From a bacterium (GTDB lineage: Bacteria > Zixibacteria > MSB-5A5 > WJJR01): a stretch of DNA of 51,148 nucleotides. Position 1 is the first letter of the stretch, and every line of letters starts with the position of its first letter. Shown here one piece after another: positions 34,939 through 43,795 of the stretch. Location: the NCBI GenBank assembly GCA_035559435.1, contig DATMBC010000077.1, forward strand, positions 1 through 51,148, written 5' to 3'. The translations under genes and the position numbers were made by a program. Below the pieces are notes generated by a model. The model did not search any database, was not told the origin of the DNA, and was given only the letters and a program-made list of their open reading frames with translations.

Positions 34939-36987
34939 TCAGCGTCCCTTCAGGTACTTATCGAACCAGCGGGCGATGTGCCGCAAACGCGCCACCCGGC
35001 GGTCGGGACGGCCATGTCGCGACAGGCCATGCGGCTCCTCGGGGAAGCGCACAAACTCAACGGTCTTGCGCAGCACCTTCAGCCGCGTGAACAACTGCTC
35101 GGCCTGCTCGATGCTGCAGCGCATGTCGAACTCGTTGTGGATGATCAGAAGCGGCGTGCGGATGTTCTTGGCGTAGGTCAAGGGCGACATCCATTCGTAT
35201 CCCTTCTCGTTCTGCCAGGGGTACCCGCCGAACTCGCGATTGAAGTCCCAGCCGACATCGGTGGTCCCGAAAAACGATTTCAACTCGACGACCGAGCGTC
35301 CGGTCACCGCGGCGCGGAAGCGGTTGGTGTGGCCGACAATCCAGTTGGTCATGTAACCGCCGTAGGAGCCGCCGGTCACGCCCAGCCGTTTGGGGTCGAT
35401 GTAGGATTGCTTGACCAGCCAGTCGGCGCCGGCCATGACATCCTCGTAGTCGACCGTGCCCCAGCCGTTGACGATCGCGGCCGACCAATCGGCGCCGCGC
35501 CCCTGCGAGCCGCGCGGATTGGTGTAGAAGACCACATATCCCCTGGCCGCCAGCATCTGGAATTCATGGAAGAACGAGTAGCCGTACTGCGTGCGCGGCC
35601 CGCCATGGACCTGGACAATCGCCGGATAGCGGCGTCTTGGACTGAACCCCGGCGGCTTGAGCATCCACCCCTGCACCCTGACCTTGTTCGTCGATGGGAA
35701 CCAGACCTCCTGCGGACGGCTCACCTGCACCGAACGCAGCCAGTCGCCGTTCATCCGCGTGATGAACCGCGGCGTGGCGGTCTTTTTCGTCAAATCGATG
35801 ATGGCGATTTCGCCCGGCGCCGTCGGCGTTGAGACCAAGGCCGCGGCGCGTTTGCCCTGGCGGCCGAAGGCGACGTTCTGCACATGGTACTGGCCGCGGA
35901 TGATCGGCGTCGGACGGCCGTCGCGGATCGCGACACGACCGATCAGGGTCGCGCCGGTGTCGCTGATCAGGTGCGTAAACGAGCGCCCGTCGGCCGACCA
36001 ATGCGGACGGATGGCGTTGAATCCCTCGCCGGTGTCGGCGATGGTCATGTCGTACATCTCGCGGTCATACTTCGGGGTGACATCGCGCGCGGCCGGACGT
36101 CCGTTGACTCCCACCACCCACAGATGCGACGGAGTCACGCCCCAAGGGCCGTCCGGATCGGTGTGGCCATAGTAGGCGATCTTCGTGCCGTCGGGCGAAA
36201 ACGACGGCAGATCGACCGGCCCCTCGGGAGTCGGCACGCGGCGCGGCTTGCCGCCCCGGATGGACACCACAAACAGATCCTGACGCATCGGGTCATGGTC
36301 GGGATCGGGACGCACGTTCGTCACATAGGCCACCCACTTCCCGTCGGGCGAGATCGTCGGGCAGAGTTCGTCGTACTTCCCCTTGGTCAGTTGCGTCCCC
36401 TTGCCGGTGGCCACATCGAAGGCCCAGACATGCCAGCGGTCCTCCGGCAGGAAGCCCTCGCCGTCGTAGCGGTACCACAGCCGGGTGATGTGCCGATAGA
36501 TCGGCGCTTCCTTCTTGGGCGGCGTCTTGTCCCCAGCGGCCGCCTCGGGCTTCGGCTTGCCGTCCAGTGTCTGCGGCGGATCGCTGGCGCGGAATGTGCA
36601 GACAATCGTCTTCCCATCCGGCGTGAACTGCACCGAACCGAAGGAGCCATCCTTCTCCACCAGCGAACGCGCCTCGCCGCCGTCGGTCGGCATGATGTGC
36701 AGTCCGGGCAGATCGCCGCGCTTGGCGGTGAAGACCAGCCAGCGGCCATCCGGCGAAAACACCGGCGCGGTGTCATTGCGCTCGCCGAACGTCAATTGGC
36801 GCAGATCGGAGCCGTCGGCGCGACACCGCCACAGATGGGTGTGATACTTCTTTTTGTCCTCGCGCACTGTCTCAACGACGAAGACCACGGTCTCTTCATC
36901 GGGAGACAGGGCGGGCGAGCGGACAAAATGAAGCCGCGTGATATCCAGATCGTCGATCAACCGTCGACGGGGGCGTTTCGGTGGCAC
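34939..36987 (-). CDS. S9 family serine peptidase, cytoplasmic (acylaminoacyl-peptidase/DPP-like)
   Basis: 682 residues. The N-terminal part is a WD40-like/TolB-like beta-propeller with repeated SPDG blades (LSPDEETVVFVV, FSPDGRWLVF, ISPDGKWVAYV, FSPDGTKIAYYG). The C-terminal alpha/beta hydrolase carries the triad Ser541 (GGSYGGY), Asp621 (HNEFDMRC) and His653 (EEPHGLSRHG). It cleaves short or acylated peptides. The start is GTG at 36987, with GGAGGG 6 nt upstream. No signal peptide, so it is cytoplasmic, unlike the second S9 peptidase at 40955. Followed by an unknown gene in the same operon. Confidence 0.95.
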   Translation of the reverse strand: MPPKRPRRRLIDDLDITRLHFVRSPALSPDEETVVFVVETVREDKKKYHTHLWRCRADGSDLRQLTFGERNDTAPVFSPDGRWLVFTAKRGDLPGLHIMPTDGGEARSLVEKDGSFGSVQFTPDGKTIVCTFRASDPPQTLDGKPKPEAAAGDKTPPKKEAPIYRHITRLWYRYDGEGFLPEDRWHVWAFDVATGKGTQLTKGKYDELCPTISPDGKWVAYVTNVRPDPDHDPMRQDLFVVSIRGGKPRRVPTPEGPVDLPSFSPDGTKIAYYGHTDPDGPWGVTPSHLWVVGVNGRPAARDVTPKYDREMYDMTIADTGEGFNAIRPHWSADGRSFTHLISDTGATLIGRVAIRDGRPTPIIRGQYHVQNVAFGRQGKRAAALVSTPTAPGEIAIIDLTKKTATPRFITRMNGDWLRSVQVSRPQEVWFPSTNKVRVQGWMLKPPGFSPRRRYPAIVQVHGGPRTQYGYSFFHEFQMLAARGYVVFYTNPRGSQGRGADWSAAIVNGWGTVDYEDVMAGADWLVKQSYIDPKRLGVTGGSYGGYMTNWIVGHTNRFRAAVTGRSVVELKSFFGTTDVGWDFNREFGGYPWQNEKGYEWMSPLTYAKNIRTPLLIIHNEFDMRCSIEQAEQLFTRLKVLRKTVEFVRFPEEPHGLSRHGRPDRRVARLRHIARWFDKYLKGR

Positions 36988-37390
36988 AGTTCCCTCCAGG
37001 GTCGGACGTTAGCGGAGTGATAGCCATCACCAGGCATCGCGGGTTGGCAAGGACCGCTATCATAGCGTCCCAGCCCGGTCGACAACAGCCCAAAAACGGA
37101 CGCCCCCGTCCGCGAATTCGCTGGAACCGCTTGGATGGCGGCGTGTTGGAGGGTATGTTAGCGGCTCGGCCACGGAGAGCCGGCGCCTGCCTCACAGGCG
37201 CGTCAGCAAGCAACGAGCAGGATGCCGCCACACGCCGATGTGGGATCCCGGACAAGAATCATCACACCAAATGCCGTCGCAAGAGACCGGCGCATTCCGC
37301 CGATAAGATGATCATGATCGCTCCGCCGCTGGGGTGAACCCGGGCGCGGGGGGGACACCGAAGACGCACGCCTTCATGGGGAGACCAACA
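36988..37390. other. Divergent intergenic region between S9 and S8 peptidase genes
   Basis: 403 nt without a supported gene. It holds an odd 13-bp palindrome CGCTAT-C-ATAGCG (37055-37067), a hairpin GCGCCTG-N5-CAGGCGC (37183-37201) with no U-tract, and a 10-bp palindrome GATCATGATC (37310-37319). Promoters for both flanking genes should be here, but no convincing -35/-10 pair stands out. Confidence 0.55.
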
Positions 37391-40300
37391 ATGTTCAATC
37401 GCACGATCGTTCGCTGGACACTGGCACTGGGGGCGCTGGCCGCGCTGTGGCCGGCCGCATCGGCGTGCGCCGGACAGATCGATCCGGGCCTGCAGGCGCG
37501 CATGAACGCCGCCGGCGCCGACGAATTAATCCAGGTCGTCATCCGGCCCGTCGGGACGCTTTCGGGCGCGGCGCTGAAAAAGCAGGTCGCCTCGCAGTAT
37601 GCCACGTTGGCCGAACAACACGCCGCCGCGGTCAACGCCCTGCGCGCCACCGCCGACGCGGTCCAGCCGGCGATCCTGCGCGCGATGAACGCGCCCGAGT
37701 TCGACGGACGCGTCTACGACGCGCAGGGATTCTGGATTGACAACGTCATTACCGCCCGCATGACCGCTTCGGCAATCGCCGAACTGGCGCAACGACCCGA
37801 CATCGAGGAAGTGGTGGAAATGCCGCTTGTTCGGCTCGTCACTCCCGTGCCGGCCGACGCCACCGATGTCACCGACAATCAATCGGTCACCCATGGGTTG
37901 CGGGCGATCAAGGCCGACTCGGTCTGGGCCATGGGTTACACCGGGTCGGGGCGGCTGATCGCGTCGATGGACACCGGCGTCGACGGCGACCACTTTGTGC
38001 TCGCGTCCAAATGGCGCGGCAACAACGGCTACAGTGTGCGTGAAAGCTGGTTCGATCCGGTCTACAACGACCCGAAGCCGCGTGTCTATTCCGGTTCCGG
38101 CCTCACGCATGGGACGCTGGTAATGGGGTTGCTGGTGGGCGTCATCTCGCAGATCAACGACACGATCGGCGTTTGCCCCGATTGTCAGTGGATTTCCGCG
38201 GCGGCCATCGACATCCCCTGCCCGACCAACATCAACATCGGCTGCGGCAACCTCTTCGAGGCGATGCAATGGCTGGCCGACCCCGACGGCAATCCCCTGA
38301 CCACCGATGATGTTCCCGATGCCGTGGCCAATCCCTGGGGCGCCTTCACCAAGGACCCCGGCGATGGCTGCGTGCCCACCGGCATCGGGTGCTCCAACAT
38401 CTTCTGGAACGCCATCGACAACATCGAGGCGGCGGGCCCGGTCATGGTCTTCGCCGCCGGCAACGAGGGATCGTGCGGCGCCTCGACCATCCGCAATCCC
38501 GGAAACCGCAACACCTCATCGACAAACTCGTTCTCCGTCGGCATGGTGGACTCGCGCACCGACATCATCAACCCGCCCGTCGACCCGCTCTCCTCGAAGG
38601 GGCCGTCCGATTGCGACAACTCGACGATCAAGCCGGAGCTGGTTGCCCCGGGCGTCTCGCTGCGCAGCACCACACCCGGCGGCAATTTCTCCAACACCGC
38701 CGCTTATGGAACTTCATTCTCCACGCCGCTGGTCGCCGGCGCGGTCGCGCTGTTGCGTGAATACAATCCCAATGCCACCGCCGAGCAGATCAAGCAGGCG
38801 CTGTTGGCCGGCGCCAAGGATCTCGGACCGGCCGGTCCGGACAATTCCTACGGCAACGGGCTGCTGGACATCGCCGCCGCGTTGCGCGCCTTGCCGGCCA
38901 ACGCGCAACCGAACATCTCGGTGCAGAAGGACTACTACATTCGTCCCGCCGCCGGACAGAGCGCGCAGGTCGTCCTGCGGCTGAAGAATGCCGGCGCCGC
39001 CGCCACCGGCGTCAATGTGACGATCACCAGCAACGATTCGCGCCTGACCATCCAGGATCGCGCCGCCGCCTTCGCCAACATGCCGAATGCCGGCGACACC
39101 GCCGCCAACCACGACGATCCGTTCGATGTGACCGTGTCGCTGGCCGATGTCGTCTCGGGCGAACGTCTGCCCATCACCGTCAACATCACCGCCGCCGGCG
39201 GTTATGCGCGGACCTATCAGGCCGCCATCCAGACCGGACCGGTGCGGGCGCTGGATCTCTACACGCACGACGCCGGCAACGTGCAGATGACCATCTCCTC
39301 GTTCGGCGGCTTCGGTCTGCAGGCCGACAATCTCAATCCGCGGAAGGGCGAAACCGACTACGGCGTTGGATTCCTCTACGGCGGCGATGCGACCCAGTCG
39401 TTGTTTGAGGGCGGATTCCTCGTTGCCACCGGCCCCACCAAAGTCTCCGACGCGGTCCGCAACTCCTCCGGCTCACCGGACATCGACTTCATGGTCGATC
39501 CGGGCGGACGCGTAGCGGTCAGCGAGCCCGGCGAAACATATGCGGAGGAAACCCGTGCCGGGTTCTCCGATGCCTACGCCGAAAACCCGATCGGCGTGTT
39601 CGTCGAGCAGCGCACCTGGGCATCCGACAATCCGGATGAAGACGACTACATCGTGTGCGAGTACACGATCTGGAACCGGTCCGGGCAGACGCTCAACAAC
39701 CTCCGCGCCGGCCTGTATTTTGACTGGGATTTCCCCTTCAGCGGACAGACGGTGGCCACCCGCGACGGCGGCGGCTTCAACGCGCAACTGGGACTGGGAT
39801 GGATGCGCCACCGCGATGAAAACCGTTTCCGCGGCCTGTGTGTCATCAGTCCGACCGGGACATCCTCATACCACTACTTCGACAACCTGACCGAGATATT
39901 CGACTTCGACGGCCTCTCGGAGAACGACAAATGGCTGGCCATGTCGGGTGGATTTGGCCAGACAGTGCCGCCGGCTGAGGGCGATGGCTCGCATCTGATC
40001 GCCGCCGGTCCGTTCACCATTCCCGCCGATTCCGCGGTGCGTGTGGCCTTTGCCGTCATCGGCGCCACCAGCGAGCAGGCGCTTCTGGCCTCCGCTCAGG
40101 CGGCCAAGGATGGCTACAGCGCCGGCACCGTCTCGGTCTCGCCGGTCGTTCTGCAATTCAGCGCGCCGGTCGGCGGGCCCGACCCCAATCCCCAGACGGT
40201 GACGATCACCAACAACACCGACCAGTCCGTGACCTTCGGAGTTTTGGAAGTGCCCGCTTTTGCCATCGTCGATCCCAGCGTCGGCGAAATCGCCGCCGGC

Positions 40301-40729
40301 GAGGATGTCCAGTTGACCGTGCGTCCCAGCGTCGGCGACCGTACCGCCGGCGTCTATCGCGACACACTGGCCATCACCACCTCCGATCCACTGCTGCCCC
40401 TCGTGCGCATCCAGGTTACCCTCAGCGTCGGCAGCGGCGGTGTCAGCGTCAACCCGAATCCCTTCAGCCCGGCGGCCAACGGCTCGGTCACGCTGACCCT
40501 GGCCAAACCGGCCACCGGCAAGACCACCGCGGCCATCTATGATCTGGGCGGGCGCCTCGTTCACGACTTCGGTGCCGTCAGCGCCGGTAACACCGTGCTC
40601 ATCTGGGACGGCAAATCGGAGGACGGTGATGAAGTCGCCGATGGCGTCTACTTCTGCTACGTCGAGGCGGGGGGCGAAGGCGGGTTCAAGCAAACCCTCA
40701 AGATCGCGGTGAAAAAGAAGATCGATTAG
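37391..40729 (+). CDS. Secreted subtilisin-like (S8) protease with C-terminal FlgD-Ig-like domain
   Basis: 1,112 residues from the ATG at 37391 (GGGGAG 7 nt upstream; signal peptide to about residue 27, ACA-G). Residues about 28-150 look like an inhibitor-I9-type propeptide. The S8 domain has Asp194 (SMDTGVDG), His240 (LTHGTLVMG), the oxyanion Asn358 (FAAGNEG) and Ser442 (YGTSFSTPLVAG). Downstream are beta-rich segments, an ASH/choice-of-anchor-like domain (about 930-1020) and a final FlgD-Ig-like domain (NPNPFSPAANGSV, AIYDLGGRLVHDF, DGKSEDGDEVADGVYF), the type used as a sorting or stabilising end in FCB bacteria. Likely an extracellular or surface protease. A strong terminator follows. Confidence 0.94.
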   Translation: MFNRTIVRWTLALGALAALWPAASACAGQIDPGLQARMNAAGADELIQVVIRPVGTLSGAALKKQVASQYATLAEQHAAAVNALRATADAVQPAILRAMNAPEFDGRVYDAQGFWIDNVITARMTASAIAELAQRPDIEEVVEMPLVRLVTPVPADATDVTDNQSVTHGLRAIKADSVWAMGYTGSGRLIASMDTGVDGDHFVLASKWRGNNGYSVRESWFDPVYNDPKPRVYSGSGLTHGTLVMGLLVGVISQINDTIGVCPDCQWISAAAIDIPCPTNINIGCGNLFEAMQWLADPDGNPLTTDDVPDAVANPWGAFTKDPGDGCVPTGIGCSNIFWNAIDNIEAAGPVMVFAAGNEGSCGASTIRNPGNRNTSSTNSFSVGMVDSRTDIINPPVDPLSSKGPSDCDNSTIKPELVAPGVSLRSTTPGGNFSNTAAYGTSFSTPLVAGAVALLREYNPNATAEQIKQALLAGAKDLGPAGPDNSYGNGLLDIAAALRALPANAQPNISVQKDYYIRPAAGQSAQVVLRLKNAGAAATGVNVTITSNDSRLTIQDRAAAFANMPNAGDTAANHDDPFDVTVSLADVVSGERLPITVNITAAGGYARTYQAAIQTGPVRALDLYTHDAGNVQMTISSFGGFGLQADNLNPRKGETDYGVGFLYGGDATQSLFEGGFLVATGPTKVSDAVRNSSGSPDIDFMVDPGGRVAVSEPGETYAEETRAGFSDAYAENPIGVFVEQRTWASDNPDEDDYIVCEYTIWNRSGQTLNNLRAGLYFDWDFPFSGQTVATRDGGGFNAQLGLGWMRHRDENRFRGLCVISPTGTSSYHYFDNLTEIFDFDGLSENDKWLAMSGGFGQTVPPAEGDGSHLIAAGPFTIPADSAVRVAFAVIGATSEQALLASAQAAKDGYSAGTVSVSPVVLQFSAPVGGPDPNPQTVTITNNTDQSVTFGVLEVPAFAIVDPSVGEIAAGEDVQLTVRPSVGDRTAGVYRDTLAITTSDPLLPLVRIQVTLSVGSGGVSVNPNPFSPAANGSVTLTLAKPATGKTTAAIYDLGGRLVHDFGAVSAGNTVLIWDGKSEDGDEVADGVYFCYVEAGGEGGFKQTLKIAVKKKID

Positions 40730-40750
40730 TTCGCCCGAACACCGGGCTGT

Positions 40751-40789
40751 CGCCGAAGGCGGGTCCTGTGACCCGCCTTCGGCGTTTTT
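40751..40789 (+). terminator. Rho-independent terminator after the S8 protease
   Basis: Perfect 15-bp stem with arms CGCCGAAGGCGGGTC and GACCCGCCTTCGGCG, 4-nt loop, then TTTTT at 40785-40789. It starts 21 nt past the stop codon. This is the clearest intrinsic terminator in the window. Confidence 0.92.
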
Positions 40790-40816
40790 GCCCTGTGCGC
40801 GCTTTCGATTTGCGGG

Positions 40817-40845
40817 TTGAATGCACGCGGCGATTGGTCTATCAT
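40817..40845 (+). promoter_or_regulatory. Promoter for the exported S9 peptidase
   Basis: TTGAAT (40817-40822), 17-nt spacer, TATCAT (40840-40845). Predicted transcription start near 40852 leaves a leader of about 100 nt to the ATG at 40955. Good fit to a sigma-70-type promoter, placed just after the preceding terminator. Confidence 0.6.
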
Positions 40846-40954
40846 CGGCGGCTCAAGCCGGAAGAATCGGGCAGATTGTGACAACCTTTCGGCGCCGACT
40901 GCGTTAAATGGAGAGTTCGCATGTCAGAGTCAGCCAACCATCAAGGAGGAGTTC

Positions 40955-42865
40955 ATGAGACAATTCTGCCTCGGCCGGCGTTGGACGGGCGTGTGGGCCG
41001 TGGCCCTCACATTGGGAGTGACCGCTAACGCCATGGCCGCGCTTCCACCGCTCATCCCGAAGGATCTGCTGTTCGGCAACCCCGAACGGGCGCAGGCGCG
41101 CATCTCCCCGGATGCCACCCGTATGTCGTACCTGGCGCCGCACAACGGCGTCCTCAATGTCTGGGTCAAGACAATCGGCCAAAACGACGACCGGGTCGTG
41201 ACCGCCGACTCCCTGCGCGGCATCCGCATGCACATGTGGGCCGAGGACAATCAGCACATCATGTTCCTGCAGGACAGCGGCGGCGACGAAAACTGGCACA
41301 TCTACTCGGTCGATCTGGCCTCCGGCGCCATCAAGGACCTCACGCCCTATCCGGGCGTCCAGGCCCAGCCGGCCGCCACCGACCCGAAGTTCCCCAATGA
41401 GATTCTCGTGCAGATGAACAAGCGCGACCCGCGTCTGATGGATCTCTACCGCGTCAACATCGCCACCGGCGACGCGGTCTTAATCGGCGAGAACCCCGGC
41501 AACATCGTCGGCTGGCTCCCCGACAACGAATTCAAGGCGCGCGCGGCCCAGGCGGCGCGGCCCGACGGCGGCTTCGACCTGCTGGTCCGCGACAGCGACA
41601 CCGAGCCCTTCCGCACCCTGATCACCTGGGGCCCCGAGGAAGATGGCCAGCCGTATGGCTTCACCCCCGACAACAAGGCGCTCTATGTCGGCGACTCGCG
41701 TGAGTCGAACGTGACCCGGCTGAAGATCGTCGACATCGCCACCGGTGCCGAACAGGTGATCGCCGAGGACCCGCGCGTCGATCTGGGCGGCATCATCGCC
41801 CACCCGACCAAGTACCATGTGCAGGCGGTCTCCTTCAACTACGACCGCAGCCGCTGGCAGGTGATCGACAAGGAGATCGAAGCCGACATCCAGGCGCTGG
41901 AAGCGCTCGGCGACGGCGAATTCTCGCTGGTCGCCCGCGACCGCGCCGACAACACCTGGCTCATCGCCTACGAGTCCGACATCGCGCCGACCAAGTACTA
42001 CACCTACAAGCGCGACACCCGCAAGGCCGAGTTCATGTTCTCGATTCAGCCGGCATTGGAGAACTACCAGTTTGCGCCGATGAAGTTCGTCGAAATCAAG
42101 ACCTCCGACGGCCTCACGCTTCCTTGCTATCTCACGCTCCCGGCCGGCGTCGAGCCGAAGAACCTGCCGCTGGTGCTGAATGTGCACGGCGGGCCGTGGG
42201 CGCGCGACGAGTGGGGCTTCAATCCCGAAGTGCAGTGGATGGCCAACCGCGGCTGGGCGGTCCTGCAGGTCAACTTCCGCGGCTCGACCGGCTTCGGCAA
42301 GGCCTTCGTCAACGCCGGCAACAACGAGTGGGGCGGCAAAATGCAGAATGACCTCACCGAGGCGGTGCAGTGGGCGGTGAAGCAGGGGTATGCCGATCCG
42401 GCCAAGGTGGCCATCTATGGCGGCTCGTATGGCGGCTACGCCACCCTCGCCGGCGCGGCCTTCACGCCCGACCTCTATGCCTGCGGCGTCGATATCGTTG
42501 GACCGTCAAACATCATGACCTTGATCGCCTCGATCCCGCCCTACTGGGAGCCGTTGGTGAAGTTATTCCACTACCGCGTGGGCGATCCGGCGGTTGATTC
42601 GGCGCGTCTGGCGGCGCAGTCGCCGCTGTTTTCCGCCGACAAAATCCGCATCCCGTTGCTGATCGGCCAGGGCGCCAATGATCCGCGGGTCAAGCAGGCC
42701 GAGTCGGAGCAGATCGTGGCGGCGCTCAAGGCCAACGAGCAGTATGTCGAGTATGTCGTCTATCCCGACGAGGGCCACGGGTTCGCCCGTCCGGAGAACC
42801 GGCTGGACTTCTACGGCAAGTCCGAGAAGTTCCTGAACAAGTACCTCGGCGGCCGCGTCGAATAG
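40955..42865 (+). CDS. Exported S9 family serine peptidase (dipeptidyl/acylaminoacyl peptidase)
   Basis: 636 residues. The ATG at 40955 is fixed by AAGGAGG 6 nt upstream and a signal peptide (MRQFCLGRRWTGVWAVALTL...AMA-A). A beta-propeller (about 35-370) precedes the alpha/beta hydrolase with Ser491 (GGSYGGY), Asp576 (GQGANDPRV) and His608 (PDEGHGFARPENR). Probably periplasmic or outer-membrane-associated, degrading peptides, possibly those released by the neighbouring secreted subtilase. A 46-codon upstream extension of the frame is leader. It is flanked by a promoter at 40817 and a terminator at 42959. Confidence 0.95.
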   Translation: MRQFCLGRRWTGVWAVALTLGVTANAMAALPPLIPKDLLFGNPERAQARISPDATRMSYLAPHNGVLNVWVKTIGQNDDRVVTADSLRGIRMHMWAEDNQHIMFLQDSGGDENWHIYSVDLASGAIKDLTPYPGVQAQPAATDPKFPNEILVQMNKRDPRLMDLYRVNIATGDAVLIGENPGNIVGWLPDNEFKARAAQAARPDGGFDLLVRDSDTEPFRTLITWGPEEDGQPYGFTPDNKALYVGDSRESNVTRLKIVDIATGAEQVIAEDPRVDLGGIIAHPTKYHVQAVSFNYDRSRWQVIDKEIEADIQALEALGDGEFSLVARDRADNTWLIAYESDIAPTKYYTYKRDTRKAEFMFSIQPALENYQFAPMKFVEIKTSDGLTLPCYLTLPAGVEPKNLPLVLNVHGGPWARDEWGFNPEVQWMANRGWAVLQVNFRGSTGFGKAFVNAGNNEWGGKMQNDLTEAVQWAVKQGYADPAKVAIYGGSYGGYATLAGAAFTPDLYACGVDIVGPSNIMTLIASIPPYWEPLVKLFHYRVGDPAVDSARLAAQSPLFSADKIRIPLLIGQGANDPRVKQAESEQIVAALKANEQYVEYVVYPDEGHGFARPENRLDFYGKSEKFLNKYLGGRVE

Positions 42866-42885
42866 CATCTTGAAGCGGGTCCGCG

Positions 42886-42975
42886 GATCGTCATTCCAAG
42901 CCCCGCCGCAGACATCGTCCGATCGCCGTTCCACCGCCGCTGTCATCCTGCGATCGTCATTCCAAACCCCGCCGC
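42886..42975 (+). repeat. Pair of 24-bp direct repeats, GATCGTCATTCCAA(G/A)CCCC type
   Basis: Copies at 42886-42909 and 42952-42975 differ at one base. Both begin GATCGTCATTCCAA and end CCCCGCCGC. The second copy forms the left arm of the terminator at 42959-43003. The first has lost its partner arm. It looks like a duplicated or eroded palindromic repeat. Confidence 0.7.
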
Positions 42976-43003
42976 TCTTGGGCGGGGTTTGGAATCTTTT
43001 TTT
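42959..43003 (+). terminator. Rho-independent terminator after the exported S9 peptidase
   Basis: Perfect 15-bp stem with arms ATTCCAAACCCCGCC (42959-42973) and GGCGGGGTTTGGAAT (42981-42995), 7-nt loop, then C and a run of seven T (42997-43003). Strong intrinsic terminator immediately ahead of yggS. Confidence 0.88.
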
Positions 43004-43019
43004 GCTCCAGCCGTGCGCG

Positions 43020-43025
43020 TATACT
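43020..43025 (+). promoter_or_regulatory. -10 box of yggS, implying a leaderless transcript
   Basis: TATACT at 43020-43025 ends 6 bp before the GTG start codon at 43032, so a transcript begun at the usual distance would start at or next to the GTG. No Shine-Dalgarno is present between. The -35 position (about 42997-43002) is the terminator's T-run, a poor match, so support is modest. Confidence 0.4.
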
Positions 43026-43031
43026 GGCGCC

Positions 43032-43736
43032 GTGACCTCCGCGTCTGCCATCGCCGACAACGCCCGCCGCTTTCGCGACGACTTCGAGAGCGAATGCGCC
43101 CGTCTGGGACTCAACCCCAACGACATCACCATCGTCGCCGTCTCCAAGACATTCACGGCCGAGGCGATTGCCGCCGCCTTCGCCGCGGGCTTCACGAACT
43201 TCGGCGAAAACAAGGTGCAGGAAGCCAAAGAAAAGATTCCGGCCATCGCCCTCGCGCCAAAACCGACCTGGCACATGATTGGCCATCTGCAATCCAACAA
43301 GGCCAAGGACGCCGTCGCGCTCTTCGATCTCATCCAATCGGTCGATAGCTGGCATCTGGCCGATGAACTTAACCGCCGCGCCGCCGCCTTCGGCAAGCGG
43401 CAGGATGTCCTGATCCAGGTCAACACGTCCGGCGAAGAGCAGAAATCGGGATGCGATCCGTGGGATGTCGATGAATTGGTCGGCGATGTGGCCGCGCTCG
43501 AAAGTCTCCGCCTGCTGGGCGTGATGACCATCGGACCGCTCACCGATGACGAAGAGGAAATCGCGGCGGCTTTCCGCGATCTGCGCGGCATCTTCGATCG
43601 TCTGCGCGCGGCCGATCTGCGCGGCGGGCAAATGCGCTACTGCTCAATGGGGATGACCGACGACTGGACAATCGCGCTGGCCGAAGGGTCGAATATGCTG
43701 CGGATCGGCCGCGCGATTTTTGGGGAGCGCGCGTAG
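43032..43736 (+). CDS. YggS family pyridoxal-phosphate homeostasis protein
   Basis: 234 residues from GTG 43032. The frame is open further upstream through the terminator and repeats, so the start was placed where family similarity begins. Lys39 in VAVSKT is the PLP-binding lysine; NFGENKVQEAKEK, WHMIGHLQSNKAK, VNTSGEEQKSG and CSMGMTDDW with R-I-G-RAIFG are all conserved. A single-domain alanine-racemase-like barrel without known catalytic activity, involved in vitamin B6 balance. Possibly leaderless (see 43020). It is followed by the purine nucleoside phosphorylase gene after a 22-bp palindrome. Confidence 0.93.
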   Translation: MTSASAIADNARRFRDDFESECARLGLNPNDITIVAVSKTFTAEAIAAAFAAGFTNFGENKVQEAKEKIPAIALAPKPTWHMIGHLQSNKAKDAVALFDLIQSVDSWHLADELNRRAAAFGKRQDVLIQVNTSGEEQKSGCDPWDVDELVGDVAALESLRLLGVMTIGPLTDDEEEIAAAFRDLRGIFDRLRAADLRGGQMRYCSMGMTDDWTIALAEGSNMLRIGRAIFGERA

Positions 43737-43757
43737 GGGCGTATTGCAATACGCCCC
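43736..43757. repeat. Perfect 22-bp palindrome between yggS and punA
   Basis: Half-sites GGGGCGTATTG and CAATACGCCCC abut with no spacer; the first G is the last base of the yggS TAG. As RNA it would make a tight hairpin 38 nt before the punA start. It has the look of a dispersed palindromic repeat, but no second copy is in the window. Confidence 0.7.
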
Positions 43758-43795
43758 TGCAATTGCTACACTATTCGCCCAGGATTGGAGACTCC

